Origin: CAYUZU01 sp964448675
Lineage (GTDB): Bacteria; Planctomycetota; Phycisphaerae; UBA1845; Fen-1342
Reading direction: 5' to 3'
Assembly: GCA_964448675.1 (NCBI GenBank)
Contig: CAYUZU010000005.1
Coordinates: 1 to 64,000, forward strand
Length of the DNA: 64,000 nucleotides
Positions 24,557 to 32,855 of this stretch are shown here, one piece after another (the first letter of the stretch is position 1; each line of letters starts with the position of its first letter). Made by a program: the position numbers and the translations under genes. The notes under the pieces were generated by a model. The model had not been told where the DNA came from, ran no database searches, and saw only the letters and a program-made list of their open reading frames with translations.

Positions 24557-26614
24557 TCACTCCGCGGGTTCCGCCGCCGGCCCGGCTGCGTTCTTCATCA
24601 GGCTCTCGCTCGATTGCGTACGTCGCTTGCGCGGGAGCCGAATGGTGAAAGTCGTGCCGGTCGGCCCCAGGGCCCCGTCGTCATTGGATTCCAGCCGGAT
24701 ATCGCCATGGTGCATCTTCACGATGCCGTAGGTCACGCTCAACCCCAGTCCGGTTCCCTCGCCAGCCTTCTTCGTCGTGAAGAACGGCTCAAAGATCTTC
24801 TTGCGGTTTTCCGCGGGGATGCCGGTGCCCGTGTCGGCCACCGCGAACCACACGTCGCCGTTCTTCGCGCCAGTGCGGAAGGTCAGCGTCCCCCCCTGGG
24901 GCATCGCGGCCAGTGCGTTCGATGACAGGTTCGTCAGCGCCTGCACGATCTGATCGTGATCGATCTCCGCCCGCAAGTCACCATCCTCGTGCACCACCTC
25001 GATCTTCACGTTCGCCGCCGGCCGCAAGTGCCCCGCAACCCGGTCCACCAGCGCCCGCAGGTCCACGTGCCGCGCCTCGACCTTGTTCTTGCGCGCAAAG
25101 TGCAGCAGCCCCGCGACGATCTTCTTGCAGCGGTCGGACTCGTTCACGATCATCTGCAGGTCTTCGCGCTGCGGATGATCCGGCGGCAATTCGTCCAGCA
25201 GGATGTGCGACAGCATGAGCACCGTGCCGAGCGGGTTGTTCACCTCGTGCGCGATGCCTGCCGCCAATTGCCCCATGCTCGCCAGCTTCTCCGACTGCAT
25301 CAGGGCTTCCTGCGTCGAGGCAAGCTGCTCGTTCGACGTCGTCAGCTCCAGGCAAGTGTTCTTCAGCCGCTCGATCACGTGCGGCAGACACATCTCACTC
25401 TCGGCCAGCCCGCGGAAAATCGCGATCGCGTGCTCGCGACAGGTCTCGTACCCGCAGGCCCCGCAATTCAGCTCGTCCTCGGGCTGCCACTTGCCCATCC
25501 GCTCCAGAATCTGCTCGATCTCCTCGTCGGTCGGCGCTGCGACCCGCTGGTCGTTGGCGATGTACACACGCTGCAGGTCACACCGCAGATCCTCGGCCAA
25601 GTCACGCTTCCACTGCGATCGATTCAGCGTCGCCATCCGGTGCCGCACGTAGCGGCTCACCGACGCCCGCCGCCGGAACAATGGCGCTTCGTTCGTGAAG
25701 CCCGGGCCCATGATGCAGCCCGAGCAGCAGAGACACTCCAGCAACTGCACGTCGAGGTCACCCGACTCGAACTCCTTGATGGCGTCGATGAACTCCACGT
25801 GCCCGTCCGCCGCCACCACTTCCCCCGTCACCAAGTCCTCGTCGATGTTCGCCGCCTGCAACATGCCCCGGCTGATCGGGAACAAACCACCGAACGCGCC
25901 GTGCGGCGGATCGAAGTCCGACTGCGCCACGTCCTCTGCCGACACCTGCAGCTGCTGCAGCAGCTCACGCAGCTCGGCAAAGGTCATCGCGGCGTTGACA
26001 TCGCCCAGCACCGGCTCACTGGTGGCCTCGCCCTTCTTCGCAATGCACGGTCCGATGAACACGATCTGCAACTCGCGCCCGTGCCGACGACGCAGGGCCC
26101 GGGCGGTGGCGATCATGGGCGAGACAATCGGCGCCAGCGAATCGACCAGCCCGGGGTGATAACGCTCGACATAGCCGACGATCGCGGGGCAGCTCGTCGC
26201 GATGAAGCGCTTGTCCGGGCAGCGCTCCAGCAGGTGGCGGTACTCGCTGGCCACCAGGTCCGCGCCGAACCCGACCTCGTTGACGAGCGAGAAACCCGCC
26301 TTGCGCAGCATGCCCACGAGCACCTCGTGGTCGGTCTCGACGAATTCGGCGGGGAAGCTCGGCGCCAGAATCGCCGCGACGCGTGCGCCGCTGCGCAACA
26401 ACGCGTAAACATGATCCAGGTCGCTGGCGACGTTCTTCGCATGCTGGCTGCACACGCGCACACAATTACCGCAGCCGATGCACCGCTCCGGAATCACCTC
26501 CGCCTGCTGGTCCGAAATGCGAATCGCCTTTGCCGGACATTCGCGCACACAAGTATAGCAGACGCGGCAGCGTTCCTTGATCGTCGATACCAGTGGGGCG
26601 TTGGCGGGTTTCAT
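24557..26614 (-). CDS. Putative sensory [FeFe] hydrogenase-histidine kinase fusion
   Basis: 685 residues, soluble. Residues 16-55 hold two ferredoxin-type 4Fe-4S motifs (C16/19/22/26 and C45/48/51/55). Residues ~75-310 are a hydrogenase large-subunit domain with altered H-cluster motifs: 'ATSCPAIV' (C142), 'GPCIAKKGE' (C190) and 'CLCCSGCIMGPG' (C296, C300). All four expected cluster cysteines can be placed, but the Cys used in proton transfer by catalytic enzymes appears to be Ser. Residues 384-409 form another 4Fe-4S motif ('CGACGYETC' plus C409). From ~420 a coiled segment leads to a kinase: His456 in 'GIAHEVNNPLG', 'NLSSNALAAMPQGG', 'DTGTGIP' and 'GEGTGLGLSV'. I infer a hydrogen or redox sensor feeding the two downstream phosphorelay proteins. 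Confidence 0.87.
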   Translation of the reverse strand: MKPANAPLVSTIKERCRVCYTCVRECPAKAIRISDQQAEVIPERCIGCGNCVRVCSQHAKNVASDLDHVYALLRSGARVAAILAPSFPAEFVETDHEVLVGMLRKAGFSLVNEVGFGADLVASEYRHLLERCPDKRFIATSCPAIVGYVERYHPGLVDSLAPIVSPMIATARALRRRHGRELQIVFIGPCIAKKGEATSEPVLGDVNAAMTFAELRELLQQLQVSAEDVAQSDFDPPHGAFGGLFPISRGMLQAANIDEDLVTGEVVAADGHVEFIDAIKEFESGDLDVQLLECLCCSGCIMGPGFTNEAPLFRRRASVSRYVRHRMATLNRSQWKRDLAEDLRCDLQRVYIANDQRVAAPTDEEIEQILERMGKWQPEDELNCGACGYETCREHAIAIFRGLAESEMCLPHVIERLKNTCLELTTSNEQLASTQEALMQSEKLASMGQLAAGIAHEVNNPLGTVLMLSHILLDELPPDHPQREDLQMIVNESDRCKKIVAGLLHFARKNKVEARHVDLRALVDRVAGHLRPAANVKIEVVHEDGDLRAEIDHDQIVQALTNLSSNALAAMPQGGTLTFRTGAKNGDVWFAVADTGTGIPAENRKKIFEPFFTTKKAGEGTGLGLSVTYGIVKMHHGDIRLESNDDGALGPTGTTFTIRLPRKRRTQSSESLMKNAAGPAAEPAE

Positions 26615-26706
26615 TCTCTGAAGTCGTCAGTCACCAGTGGTCAATTGGGCAGGTTCAACCCGCCGCAGCGGTCTGCCGGACAGCCTTCGATTGTCGTTAT
26701 CCCACA

Positions 26707-26730
26707 CTTCGTCACACGTCACCATGTCGT
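26707..26730 (-). repeat. 8-nt direct array after hndD
   Basis: Three degenerate octamers, read on the minus strand as ACGACATG, GTGACGTG, TGACGAAG. It follows the hndD stop and has the same GTGACGAA-like sense orientation as the five plus-strand arrays elsewhere in the window. Confidence 0.4.
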
Positions 26731-26767
26731 TTCTACCCGATTCCCTGTTCGCCGCTCGCGGCTCTAC

Positions 26768-28489
26768 TCACGCCACCACTTCGCGCTTCGCATAATGCGT
26801 GTGCAACAGGTGATGGCTCTTCTCACTCAACGGGGCGCCGAGAAACTCCGCATACAACTGCTGCACCGCCGCGTTCTCGTGTGATCGTCGCACGGCATCA
26901 TCACGGTCAATCTGGTACAGGGCGCGCATTCGCGCCCTGACGGCGTCCAGGTCCGTGCCCAGTGGCTGGCCACCGCCGCCAATGCAACCGCCCGGACAGG
27001 TCATCACCTCGATGAAGTGCAGGTCATCGCGTCCGTCGCGAATCTCGTCGAGCAGCTTGGCCGCGTTCGCCAGCCCGCTCACGACCGCCACGCCCAGCTC
27101 CATGCCGTTGATATTCACCCGCGCCTGCTTCACGTCCTTGAGGCCGCGCAGCTTCTGCAACTTGACGGCTTCGAGTTCCTCGCCCGTCAACAGCTTGTGA
27201 GCCGTGCGGATCGCCGCTTCCATCACACCGCCGGTCACACCGAACAGCTTGCCGGCACTGCTGCGCTCGCCCAGCGGCGTGTCGGCGGGCTCGGGCTCCA
27301 GCACGTTGAGGTCCAGGCCACGCATCTTCACCAGCCGCGCCAGCTCGCGCGTCGTCAGCACCGCATCGATATCGGCCAGCCCGTCGCGTGCCATCTCCGG
27401 CCGCGTTGCCTCGAACTTCTTCGCGGTGCACGGCATGATCGACACACTGAAGACGTCCTGCGGATCGATGCCCTGCTTCTGGGCGAAATACGTCTTGATC
27501 ACGGCACCCAGCATCTGTTGCGGGCTCTTGCAGCTCGACAAGTTGTCGATGAAGTCGGGGTAGTTCTGCTCGACGAACTTGATCCACCCCGGCGAGCAAC
27601 TCGTCATCATCGGCAGCGTGCCGCCCTGTTGCACGCGCTGCACGAGTTCCGAGCCCTCTTCCATGATCGTCAGGTCTGCTGCGAACGCGGTGTCGAACAC
27701 CCGGTCAAACCCCAGGCGCCGCAGCGCCGCGGTCATCACGCCGGCCACATCCTTGCCGGCCTTCATGCCGAAGGCCTCGGCCAGCGTGACCGAAACGGCC
27801 GGCGCGTGCTGCACGACGACGAACTTCCTGGGATCGTTGAGCGCGTCCACGACCTGCTTGAGGTCGTTCTGCTCGCGCAAGGCACCGGTCGGACACACCA
27901 TCACGCACTGGCCGCAGTTGATGCAGCTCGATACGTTCAGGCCCTGGTCAAACGCCGTCCCGACCGTCGCCTGGCTGCCGCGGTCGATGAAGTCGATGGC
28001 CGAAACGCCCTGGACTTCCTCGCAGAACCGCACGCACTTGCCGCAGAGGATGCACTTCGCCGGGTCGCGCACCACCGACGGGCTCGACACATCGACCTTG
28101 TGCTCGCACACCGGGGCCCGAAAACGCCGTTCGCGTACGCCCAACTCGTGCGCCAGATCCTGCAACTCGCACTCGCCGTTGCGCACACAGTACAGGCAGT
28201 CGTCCGGGTGGCTCGACAGCAGCAGTTCCACAATCATCTGCCGCGCGCGAATCGCCCGCGCCGAGTGCGTCTGGATCTTCATCCCGTCCGCAGCCGGGTA
28301 CGCACAGGACGGAATCAGGCTCCGCTGCCCTTCCACCTCGACCGCGCAGAGGCGGCAGGCGCCCGTCGGCGTCAGGTCGGGCATGTGACACAGCGTCGGG
28401 ATCCTGATGCCCTCACGCCGACACGCGTCCAGAATCGTCTCGCCGTCGCGGGCTTCGACCGTCCGGTTGTTCACTTCAATCGTAGGCAC
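26768..28489 (-). CDS. hndD: NAD(P)-linked [FeFe] hydrogenase catalytic subunit (HndD/HydA type)
   Basis: 573 residues. Order of domains: 2Fe-2S (C34, C45, C48, C62), His-Cys 4Fe-4S (H94, C98, C101, C107), two 4Fe-4S sites ('CILCGKCVRFCE' and 'CINCGQCVMVCP'), then the H-domain with 'TSCSPGW' (around C298), 'MPCTAKKFE' and 'EVMTCPGGCIGGGGQP', and the small-subunit-like tail ending 'SHHLLHTHY'. This is the full layout of the catalytic subunit in multimeric NAD(P)-coupled, often electron-bifurcating, hydrogenases. It reduces protons or oxidises hydrogen in the cytosol. GTG start with GGAGTGAG upstream. Confidence 0.95.
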   Translation of the reverse strand: MPTIEVNNRTVEARDGETILDACRREGIRIPTLCHMPDLTPTGACRLCAVEVEGQRSLIPSCAYPAADGMKIQTHSARAIRARQMIVELLLSSHPDDCLYCVRNGECELQDLAHELGVRERRFRAPVCEHKVDVSSPSVVRDPAKCILCGKCVRFCEEVQGVSAIDFIDRGSQATVGTAFDQGLNVSSCINCGQCVMVCPTGALREQNDLKQVVDALNDPRKFVVVQHAPAVSVTLAEAFGMKAGKDVAGVMTAALRRLGFDRVFDTAFAADLTIMEEGSELVQRVQQGGTLPMMTSCSPGWIKFVEQNYPDFIDNLSSCKSPQQMLGAVIKTYFAQKQGIDPQDVFSVSIMPCTAKKFEATRPEMARDGLADIDAVLTTRELARLVKMRGLDLNVLEPEPADTPLGERSSAGKLFGVTGGVMEAAIRTAHKLLTGEELEAVKLQKLRGLKDVKQARVNINGMELGVAVVSGLANAAKLLDEIRDGRDDLHFIEVMTCPGGCIGGGGQPLGTDLDAVRARMRALYQIDRDDAVRRSHENAAVQQLYAEFLGAPLSEKSHHLLHTHYAKREVVA

Positions 28490-28546
28490 GTCTCACTCCG
28501 ATCAAATCGCGGCATCTCTACCAGGTTTCACCGCGCCAGGGTCACT

Positions 28547-30532
28547 TTATTCCGCGATCACCGCGTCCAGCCGACACACGTCCACACACGCCCCACAAGC
28601 AATGCACTTGTCCTCGACGATGTAGTGCGGCGTCTTGGCCGCCCCGACGATCGCCTCGGCCGGACACTGCTTGGCACACAGCATGCACCCCTTGCACAAC
28701 TCCGCGTCGATGCGATACGTCAGCAACTCGCGACACGCGCCCGCGGGACACTTGCGCTGGAACACATGGGCTTCATACTCATCGCGGAACCAGCGCAGCG
28801 TGCTCAGCACCGGGCTCGGCGCCGTCTGCCCCAGGCCACACAGGCTCGTGTCGTTGATCACCTCGGCCAGCCGCTCGAGGGTCATCACGCCCTTGAACCG
28901 CTCGAGGGCTTCGTTGCCGCTCTCGTTGCGCCGCGCCCGGGTGATCCGCTGCAGGATGTCGAGCATCTGCTTGGTGCCCTCGCGGCACGGAATGCACTTG
29001 CCGCAGCTCTCGCGCTGGATGAAATCCATGAAGAACTTCGCCACGTCCACCATGCACGTGTCTTCGTCCATCACGACCAGCCCGCCCGAGCCCATCATCG
29101 CGCCGACCGTCTTCAGCGACTCGTAGTCAATCTCGATGTCCAGGTGCTGCGCCGGAATGCACCCACCCGACGGGCCGCCGATCTGCACTGCCTTGAACGC
29201 CTTGCCGCCCGGAATGCCGCCGCCAATGTCGAACAGCACCTGCCGGACCGTCGTGCCCATCGCCACCTCAACCAGCCCCGTCAGTGCGATCTTGCCAGAC
29301 AACGCGAAGACCTTCGTCCCCTTGCTCGTCGCCGTCCCCACCGCCGCGAACCAGTCCGCCCCATTGGCCACCAGCGTCGGCAAGTTCGCCAACGTCTCCA
29401 CGTTGTTGATGATCGTCGGCTTGCCGAACAGGCCAGACACCGCCGGGAACGGCGGGCGCGGCCGCGGCATGCCACGCTTGCCCTCGACACTGTGAATCAG
29501 GGCGGTCTCTTCGCCACAGACGAACGCACCGGCCCCCATCTTGATGACGATCTCGAGGTCGAAGCCCGAGCCCAGGATGTCACTGCCCAGCAACCCATAG
29601 GCCCGCGCCTGGTCGATCGCCTGCCGTAGGCGCTGAATCGCCAGCGGGTATTCGGCCCGGATGTACACGTACGCCTTCGACGCGCCGATGCCATAGGCCG
29701 CCAGTGCCAGCCCCTCGACCAGCCGATGCGGGTCGCCCTCGATCACCGCGCGATCCATGAACGCACCGGGATCACCTTCGTCCGCGTTGCAGATCAGGTA
29801 CTTCTGCTCGGCCGCCGTGTTGAGGGCAAACTTCCACTTGCGCCCCGTGGGGAACCCGCCGCCACCGCGCCCGCGCAAACCGCTGCGTTCCACCGCATCG
29901 CACAGCTCCGCGGGCGTGGTGTCGCGCAGCGTACGCGCCAACGCCCGGTACCCGCCGCGGGCGAGATACTCGTCGATGCTGCCAGGGTCGACTTGGCCAC
30001 AATTCGCCAATACCCAGCGCGTCTGCGGCGCGAAGAACGGATGCTCATCCAGATAGGGCGCTCCGTCCCACGGCGTCAAACCATCCGCGCGGAACTGACC
30101 CAGCACGCCATCATCCGCCGGCAGGTGGCCCGCGAACAGTGCGTCCAAGACCGCCGGTACCTTCTTCGCCGTCACCTCGCGAAAGCTCAGTCGCGTACGG
30201 CTTGGGAGCTGCACATCGACCAGCGGCTCCGCGGCACAAAGCCCGATACAGCCCACCTCGACAATGCTGGCGTCGATCTCGTGCGCCGCCAGGTAAGCCC
30301 GGATTGCGTCCAGCGTCTTGGCCGCGCCCGCACCCAACCCGCACGTCCCCGCACCGACGAAGATCGTCGGCTTGTCCACACGCTCACGCCGCAATCGCGC
30401 CAGCTTGTCCGTCAATTCGCCCGCCGCCTGGCCGCTGCCGTTGAGCAGATCGCGCAGATCCTCCGGCCCCAAGACGCGCGGCTGCGTCTGCCCATTGCCG
30501 TTGTGCTTGTCGCTAGTTGCCACTGTCGCCAT
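28547..30532 (-). CDS. hndC: NuoF-like flavoprotein subunit of the hydrogenase (HndC/HydB type)
   Basis: 661 residues. The N-terminal thioredoxin-like region has C64 ('GAGTCGLGAGA') and C95/C99 ('GCIGLCAAEP'), one Cys fewer than the usual four 2Fe-2S ligands. The NuoF core follows: 'GRGGGGFPTGRKWKF' (NADH/FMN site), 'CNADEGDPGAFMDR' and 'SCGKCIPCREG' (4Fe-4S). The C-terminus adds a two-cluster ferredoxin, 'CKGCMLCAKQCP' and 'CIACGACVDVC'. It exchanges electrons between NAD(P)H, FMN and the iron-sulfur chain to HndD. It overlaps hndA by 20 bases. Confidence 0.94.
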   Translation of the reverse strand: MATVATSDKHNGNGQTQPRVLGPEDLRDLLNGSGQAAGELTDKLARLRRERVDKPTIFVGAGTCGLGAGAAKTLDAIRAYLAAHEIDASIVEVGCIGLCAAEPLVDVQLPSRTRLSFREVTAKKVPAVLDALFAGHLPADDGVLGQFRADGLTPWDGAPYLDEHPFFAPQTRWVLANCGQVDPGSIDEYLARGGYRALARTLRDTTPAELCDAVERSGLRGRGGGGFPTGRKWKFALNTAAEQKYLICNADEGDPGAFMDRAVIEGDPHRLVEGLALAAYGIGASKAYVYIRAEYPLAIQRLRQAIDQARAYGLLGSDILGSGFDLEIVIKMGAGAFVCGEETALIHSVEGKRGMPRPRPPFPAVSGLFGKPTIINNVETLANLPTLVANGADWFAAVGTATSKGTKVFALSGKIALTGLVEVAMGTTVRQVLFDIGGGIPGGKAFKAVQIGGPSGGCIPAQHLDIEIDYESLKTVGAMMGSGGLVVMDEDTCMVDVAKFFMDFIQRESCGKCIPCREGTKQMLDILQRITRARRNESGNEALERFKGVMTLERLAEVINDTSLCGLGQTAPSPVLSTLRWFRDEYEAHVFQRKCPAGACRELLTYRIDAELCKGCMLCAKQCPAEAIVGAAKTPHYIVEDKCIACGACVDVCRLDAVIAE

Positions 30533-31007
30533 CCTTGCCCATCTGCCGGGCGTACTGCTGGATCACCTTGCGGGTCTTGTCGGGGGTCATGCCGGCGTGA
30601 AACTCGCCGTTGATCGCCACCACCGGTGCCAGGCCACAGGCGCCGATGCAGGCCACGACCTCGATACTGAACATGCCGTCACGCGTGGTCTGGCCGGGCT
30701 CGATCTTCAGCGTGTGCCGCAACGCATCGAGCACCGCGGCGGACCCTTTCACGTGACACGCCGTCCCGCGGCACACCTGGCAGTGCACCTTGCCCAGCGG
30801 TTGGAAACGGAACTGGTTGTAGAACGTGGCCACGCCATAGACCTTGCTCACGGGCAGCTTCAGCCGGCGCCCGACCTCCACCATCGCATCACGCGAGAGA
30901 AAGCCGCAGCGCTCCTGCACGGCTTGCAGAATCGGGATCAGGTGCTCACGCCGTGCCTCCGGAAACTCGTCGAGGACGGCAACAACCTCGGGGTTCGCAG
31001 CAACCAC
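30513..31007 (-). CDS. hndA: NuoE-like 2Fe-2S subunit of the hydrogenase (HndA/HydC type)
   Basis: 164 residues. 'GVATFYNQFRFQPLGKVHCQVCRGTACHVKGS' and 'VACIGACGLAPVVAINGEFHAGM' supply the four 2Fe-2S cysteines of the 24-kDa subunit family. It forms the electron-input module with HndC. The GTG start shares one base with the rex stop, and the 3' end overlaps hndC by 20 bases, so rex-hndA-hndC are tightly coupled. Confidence 0.94.
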   Translation of the reverse strand: MVAANPEVVAVLDEFPEARREHLIPILQAVQERCGFLSRDAMVEVGRRLKLPVSKVYGVATFYNQFRFQPLGKVHCQVCRGTACHVKGSAAVLDALRHTLKIEPGQTTRDGMFSIEVVACIGACGLAPVVAINGEFHAGMTPDKTRKVIQQYARQMGKDGDSGN

Positions 31008-31657
31008 TACTGGGCCTCCCGTCGGGTCACGCGCGTCCGGGCAAAGAAGGCCACCTTCTCGACCAGGACCGCGATATCGACATCTTCCACATACACATCG
31101 GCCGGCGCACGCAGCCGCACCGGCGCAAAATTGATCAACCCGGTCACGCCTGCCCGGACGAGGCGCTCGGCCACCTCCTGGGCCGCATCGGCCGGAACCG
31201 CGATCACGCCCACGCGGGCGGGTTTGTCCGCCATGACCGCTTCCAGTTCATCGACATGATGACACCGCACACCGTGAATCACGCGCCCAATCCGATCCGG
31301 ATGCACGTCGAACGCGGCCACGATGCGGTGCTCCGGGTGCTGGCCGCCGAAGTAATCCGCAATCGCCCCGCCGACATGCCCCATTCCGACCAGCGCGAGC
31401 CCCTCTTCCCGCCGCGGACTCAACAAACCATCGATATGGTCGATCAACCCCGCAACATCGTACCCGCGGGCCGGGCTGCCAGCATAGCCAATGGTCATCA
31501 GGTCACGCCGTACCTGGGCAGGCGTCGCCCCCTCGAGCGTCGCCAGGTCGTGCGAGTAGATCCGGGGCGTTCCCTCGCCAAGTAGCCGACGAAGATGTCG
31601 GCGGTAGGCGCTGAGTCGCTCGATGACGCGGTCAGGGATTTGCATTGCGGGGGCCAT
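31007..31657 (-). CDS. rex: Redox-sensing transcriptional repressor Rex
   Basis: 216 residues. The winged-helix domain reads 'RLSAYRRHLRRLLGEGTPRIYSHDLATLEGATPAQVRRDLMTIGY'. The Rossmann NADH-binding domain starts at 'LALVGMGHVGGAIADYF'. The C-terminal swapped helix includes 'FFARTRVTRREAQ'. Rex leaves DNA when the NADH/NAD+ ratio rises. Two Rex boxes lie just upstream on the predicted promoter, so it should repress its own hydrogenase operon until NADH accumulates. ATG 31657 or 31645 is the likely start; neither has a clear ribosome site. Confidence 0.93.
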   Translation of the reverse strand: MAPAMQIPDRVIERLSAYRRHLRRLLGEGTPRIYSHDLATLEGATPAQVRRDLMTIGYAGSPARGYDVAGLIDHIDGLLSPRREEGLALVGMGHVGGAIADYFGGQHPEHRIVAAFDVHPDRIGRVIHGVRCHHVDELEAVMADKPARVGVIAVPADAAQEVAERLVRAGVTGLINFAPVRLRAPADVYVEDVDIAVLVEKVAFFARTRVTRREAQ

Positions 31658-31710
31658 CAACACAACCCAATGATCAGTCCGTTGCCCACTACTGATAATC
31701 ACCTATCGTG

Positions 31711-31728
31711 CTGTGATCTTTTTCACGC
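31711..31728. promoter_or_regulatory. Rex operator, proximal copy
   Basis: CTGTGATCTTTTTCACGC: half-sites TGTGA and TCACG around an AT-rich centre, an imperfect Rex box. Its centre lies 17 bp from that of the perfect copy and it falls downstream of the -10 box on the rex side. Confidence 0.7.
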
Positions 31729-31745
31729 TGTGAATCTGTTCACAG
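31728..31745. promoter_or_regulatory. Rex operator, perfect inverted repeat
   Basis: CTGTGAATCTGTTCACAG is a perfect inverted repeat (CTGTGAA / TTCACAG) matching the known Rex consensus TTGTGAAnnnnTTCACAA. It overlaps the predicted -10 box of the minus-strand promoter, so bound Rex would block RNA polymerase. Confidence 0.85.
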
Positions 31746-31772
31746 TGTATGGATCGGAGTATCCCTGGTCAA
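31744..31772 (-). promoter_or_regulatory. Predicted sigma-70-type promoter of the rex/hydrogenase operon
   Basis: On the minus strand TTGACC (31767-31772) and TACACT (31744-31749) are separated by exactly 17 bp. The -10 box overlaps the perfect Rex operator. Nothing else promoter-like was noticed between this point and the first hydrogenase gene. Confidence 0.7.
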
Positions 31773-31924
31773 GCCTGAGTGTCGGTTTTTTTCCTGGTCT
31801 GGGGCCGGATTCCTGCCCGCCGGGGCGCTCACGTGCGGCACCCCACGAAATAGCGAGTGCCCGGCCGCATATCGTCAGCGCCCGATTGTGCGGGGGCTGG
31901 TCGCCATTCTTGATTGCGTAATGA

Positions 31925-32782
31925 TTAGTGCCCCCGGTCGTCCCCGTGCAGCTTGGCGCGGCGGGCGGCTTCGAGCTGCTCGCGCTCGTCCGGCGTCAGC
32001 GAATCGACCCCCGATTCGCTGATCTTGGCCAGGATGTGATCGATGTTCGGCTCCTGGCGCTGCCGGCGCGCAGGGCGCGGCGGCGTGCGCGGGATCGACG
32101 GCCGCACGGTCTTTCGGCGTGATCGGGTGCCAAGAGCGCCCATGCGCTCAACCAGCGGATACGCGGCACAGCCTCCCGCCACCGCCGCAAGCCATGCCAC
32201 GGCACCCGCCTGCGACCCGAGCAGGGCGAGGAGGATCACAATACCAGCGCAGACGGCGTACATCTTGGCGGCGGTCGTGACGTGGCCGAAGACGGACACG
32301 GCATCATGGCGCAGATGAAACCACGCCGCCACACACAGGGCGGCCAGCGCCCCAACGGGATAGTCCAGCGCACGCTCGGCCAGCGCTTCGGATGCCTGCG
32401 CAACAACGAAGAAGGCGAGACCGGCGAGCAGGTTGCCGGCGACATACAGCAGCACGAAACGCTGCGTGCCGACGCGTTGCTCGATGCGGCCGCCGAGCGA
32501 CCAGAGCGCGAGCACGGCAAATGCGCCCGAAAAGAGGCTGGTCGTGGCAAAGGGGTGGAGGATGATGCCCGCGGGATGTTGCGCCGGGTTCACCAAGCCG
32601 AGCAGCGGTATCTGCTGGCGGCCGGCCTCCGCCGACAGCATGAGCATGAGCAGCGTCGCGACCCCGTGGACGATCATCAGCAGCAGCGCGCCACTGGGCG
32701 GCCGGCGCACGCCGCCGGCGCTCGGCGCCGCCACCGGCTGGTCATAGTCTTCCTGGTGATAGTCGCGTTCGCGCCAACCCAT
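31925..32782 (-). CDS. Rhomboid-fold membrane protein, probably not a protease
   Basis: About 285 residues with six predicted membrane segments ('LLLMIVHGVATLLMLML', 'TTSLFSGAFAVLALWSLGG', 'FVLLYVAGNLLAGLAFFVV', 'YPVGALAALCVAAWFHL', 'MYAVCAGIVILLALLG', 'AVAWLAAVAGGCAAYPLV'). The arrangement and 'GGRIEQRVGTQRFVLLYVAGN' resemble rhomboids, but where an active rhomboid has G-x-S-G the sequence is 'PVGALAAL', without Ser. The C-terminus has a basic linker and the helical 'HILAKISESGVDSLTPDEREQLEAAR' motif common on planctomycete rhomboid-like proteins. The start at 32782 is the most likely; the frame is open to 32830. Confidence 0.65.
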   Translation of the reverse strand: MGWRERDYHQEDYDQPVAAPSAGGVRRPPSGALLLMIVHGVATLLMLMLSAEAGRQQIPLLGLVNPAQHPAGIILHPFATTSLFSGAFAVLALWSLGGRIEQRVGTQRFVLLYVAGNLLAGLAFFVVAQASEALAERALDYPVGALAALCVAAWFHLRHDAVSVFGHVTTAAKMYAVCAGIVILLALLGSQAGAVAWLAAVAGGCAAYPLVERMGALGTRSRRKTVRPSIPRTPPRPARRQRQEPNIDHILAKISESGVDSLTPDEREQLEAARRAKLHGDDRGH

Positions 32783-32855
32783 AGTTCCGTTCCCGGTTCG
32801 TCGCGGCACACCGGGCCGCGGGCGAGCCATGTAGATTCTAGGCCGCGGCGGCCGC

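Noticed and set aside
27017..29629. 870-codon open frame on the plus strand
   Set aside because: Antisense shadow of hndD and hndC; His/Arg/Ala-rich without motifs, caused by high GC at third positions.
28547..30532. Respiratory complex I genes
   Set aside because: The NuoE/NuoF-like subunits are next to an H-cluster subunit and hydEFG, with no membrane Nuo genes; they belong to the soluble hydrogenase.
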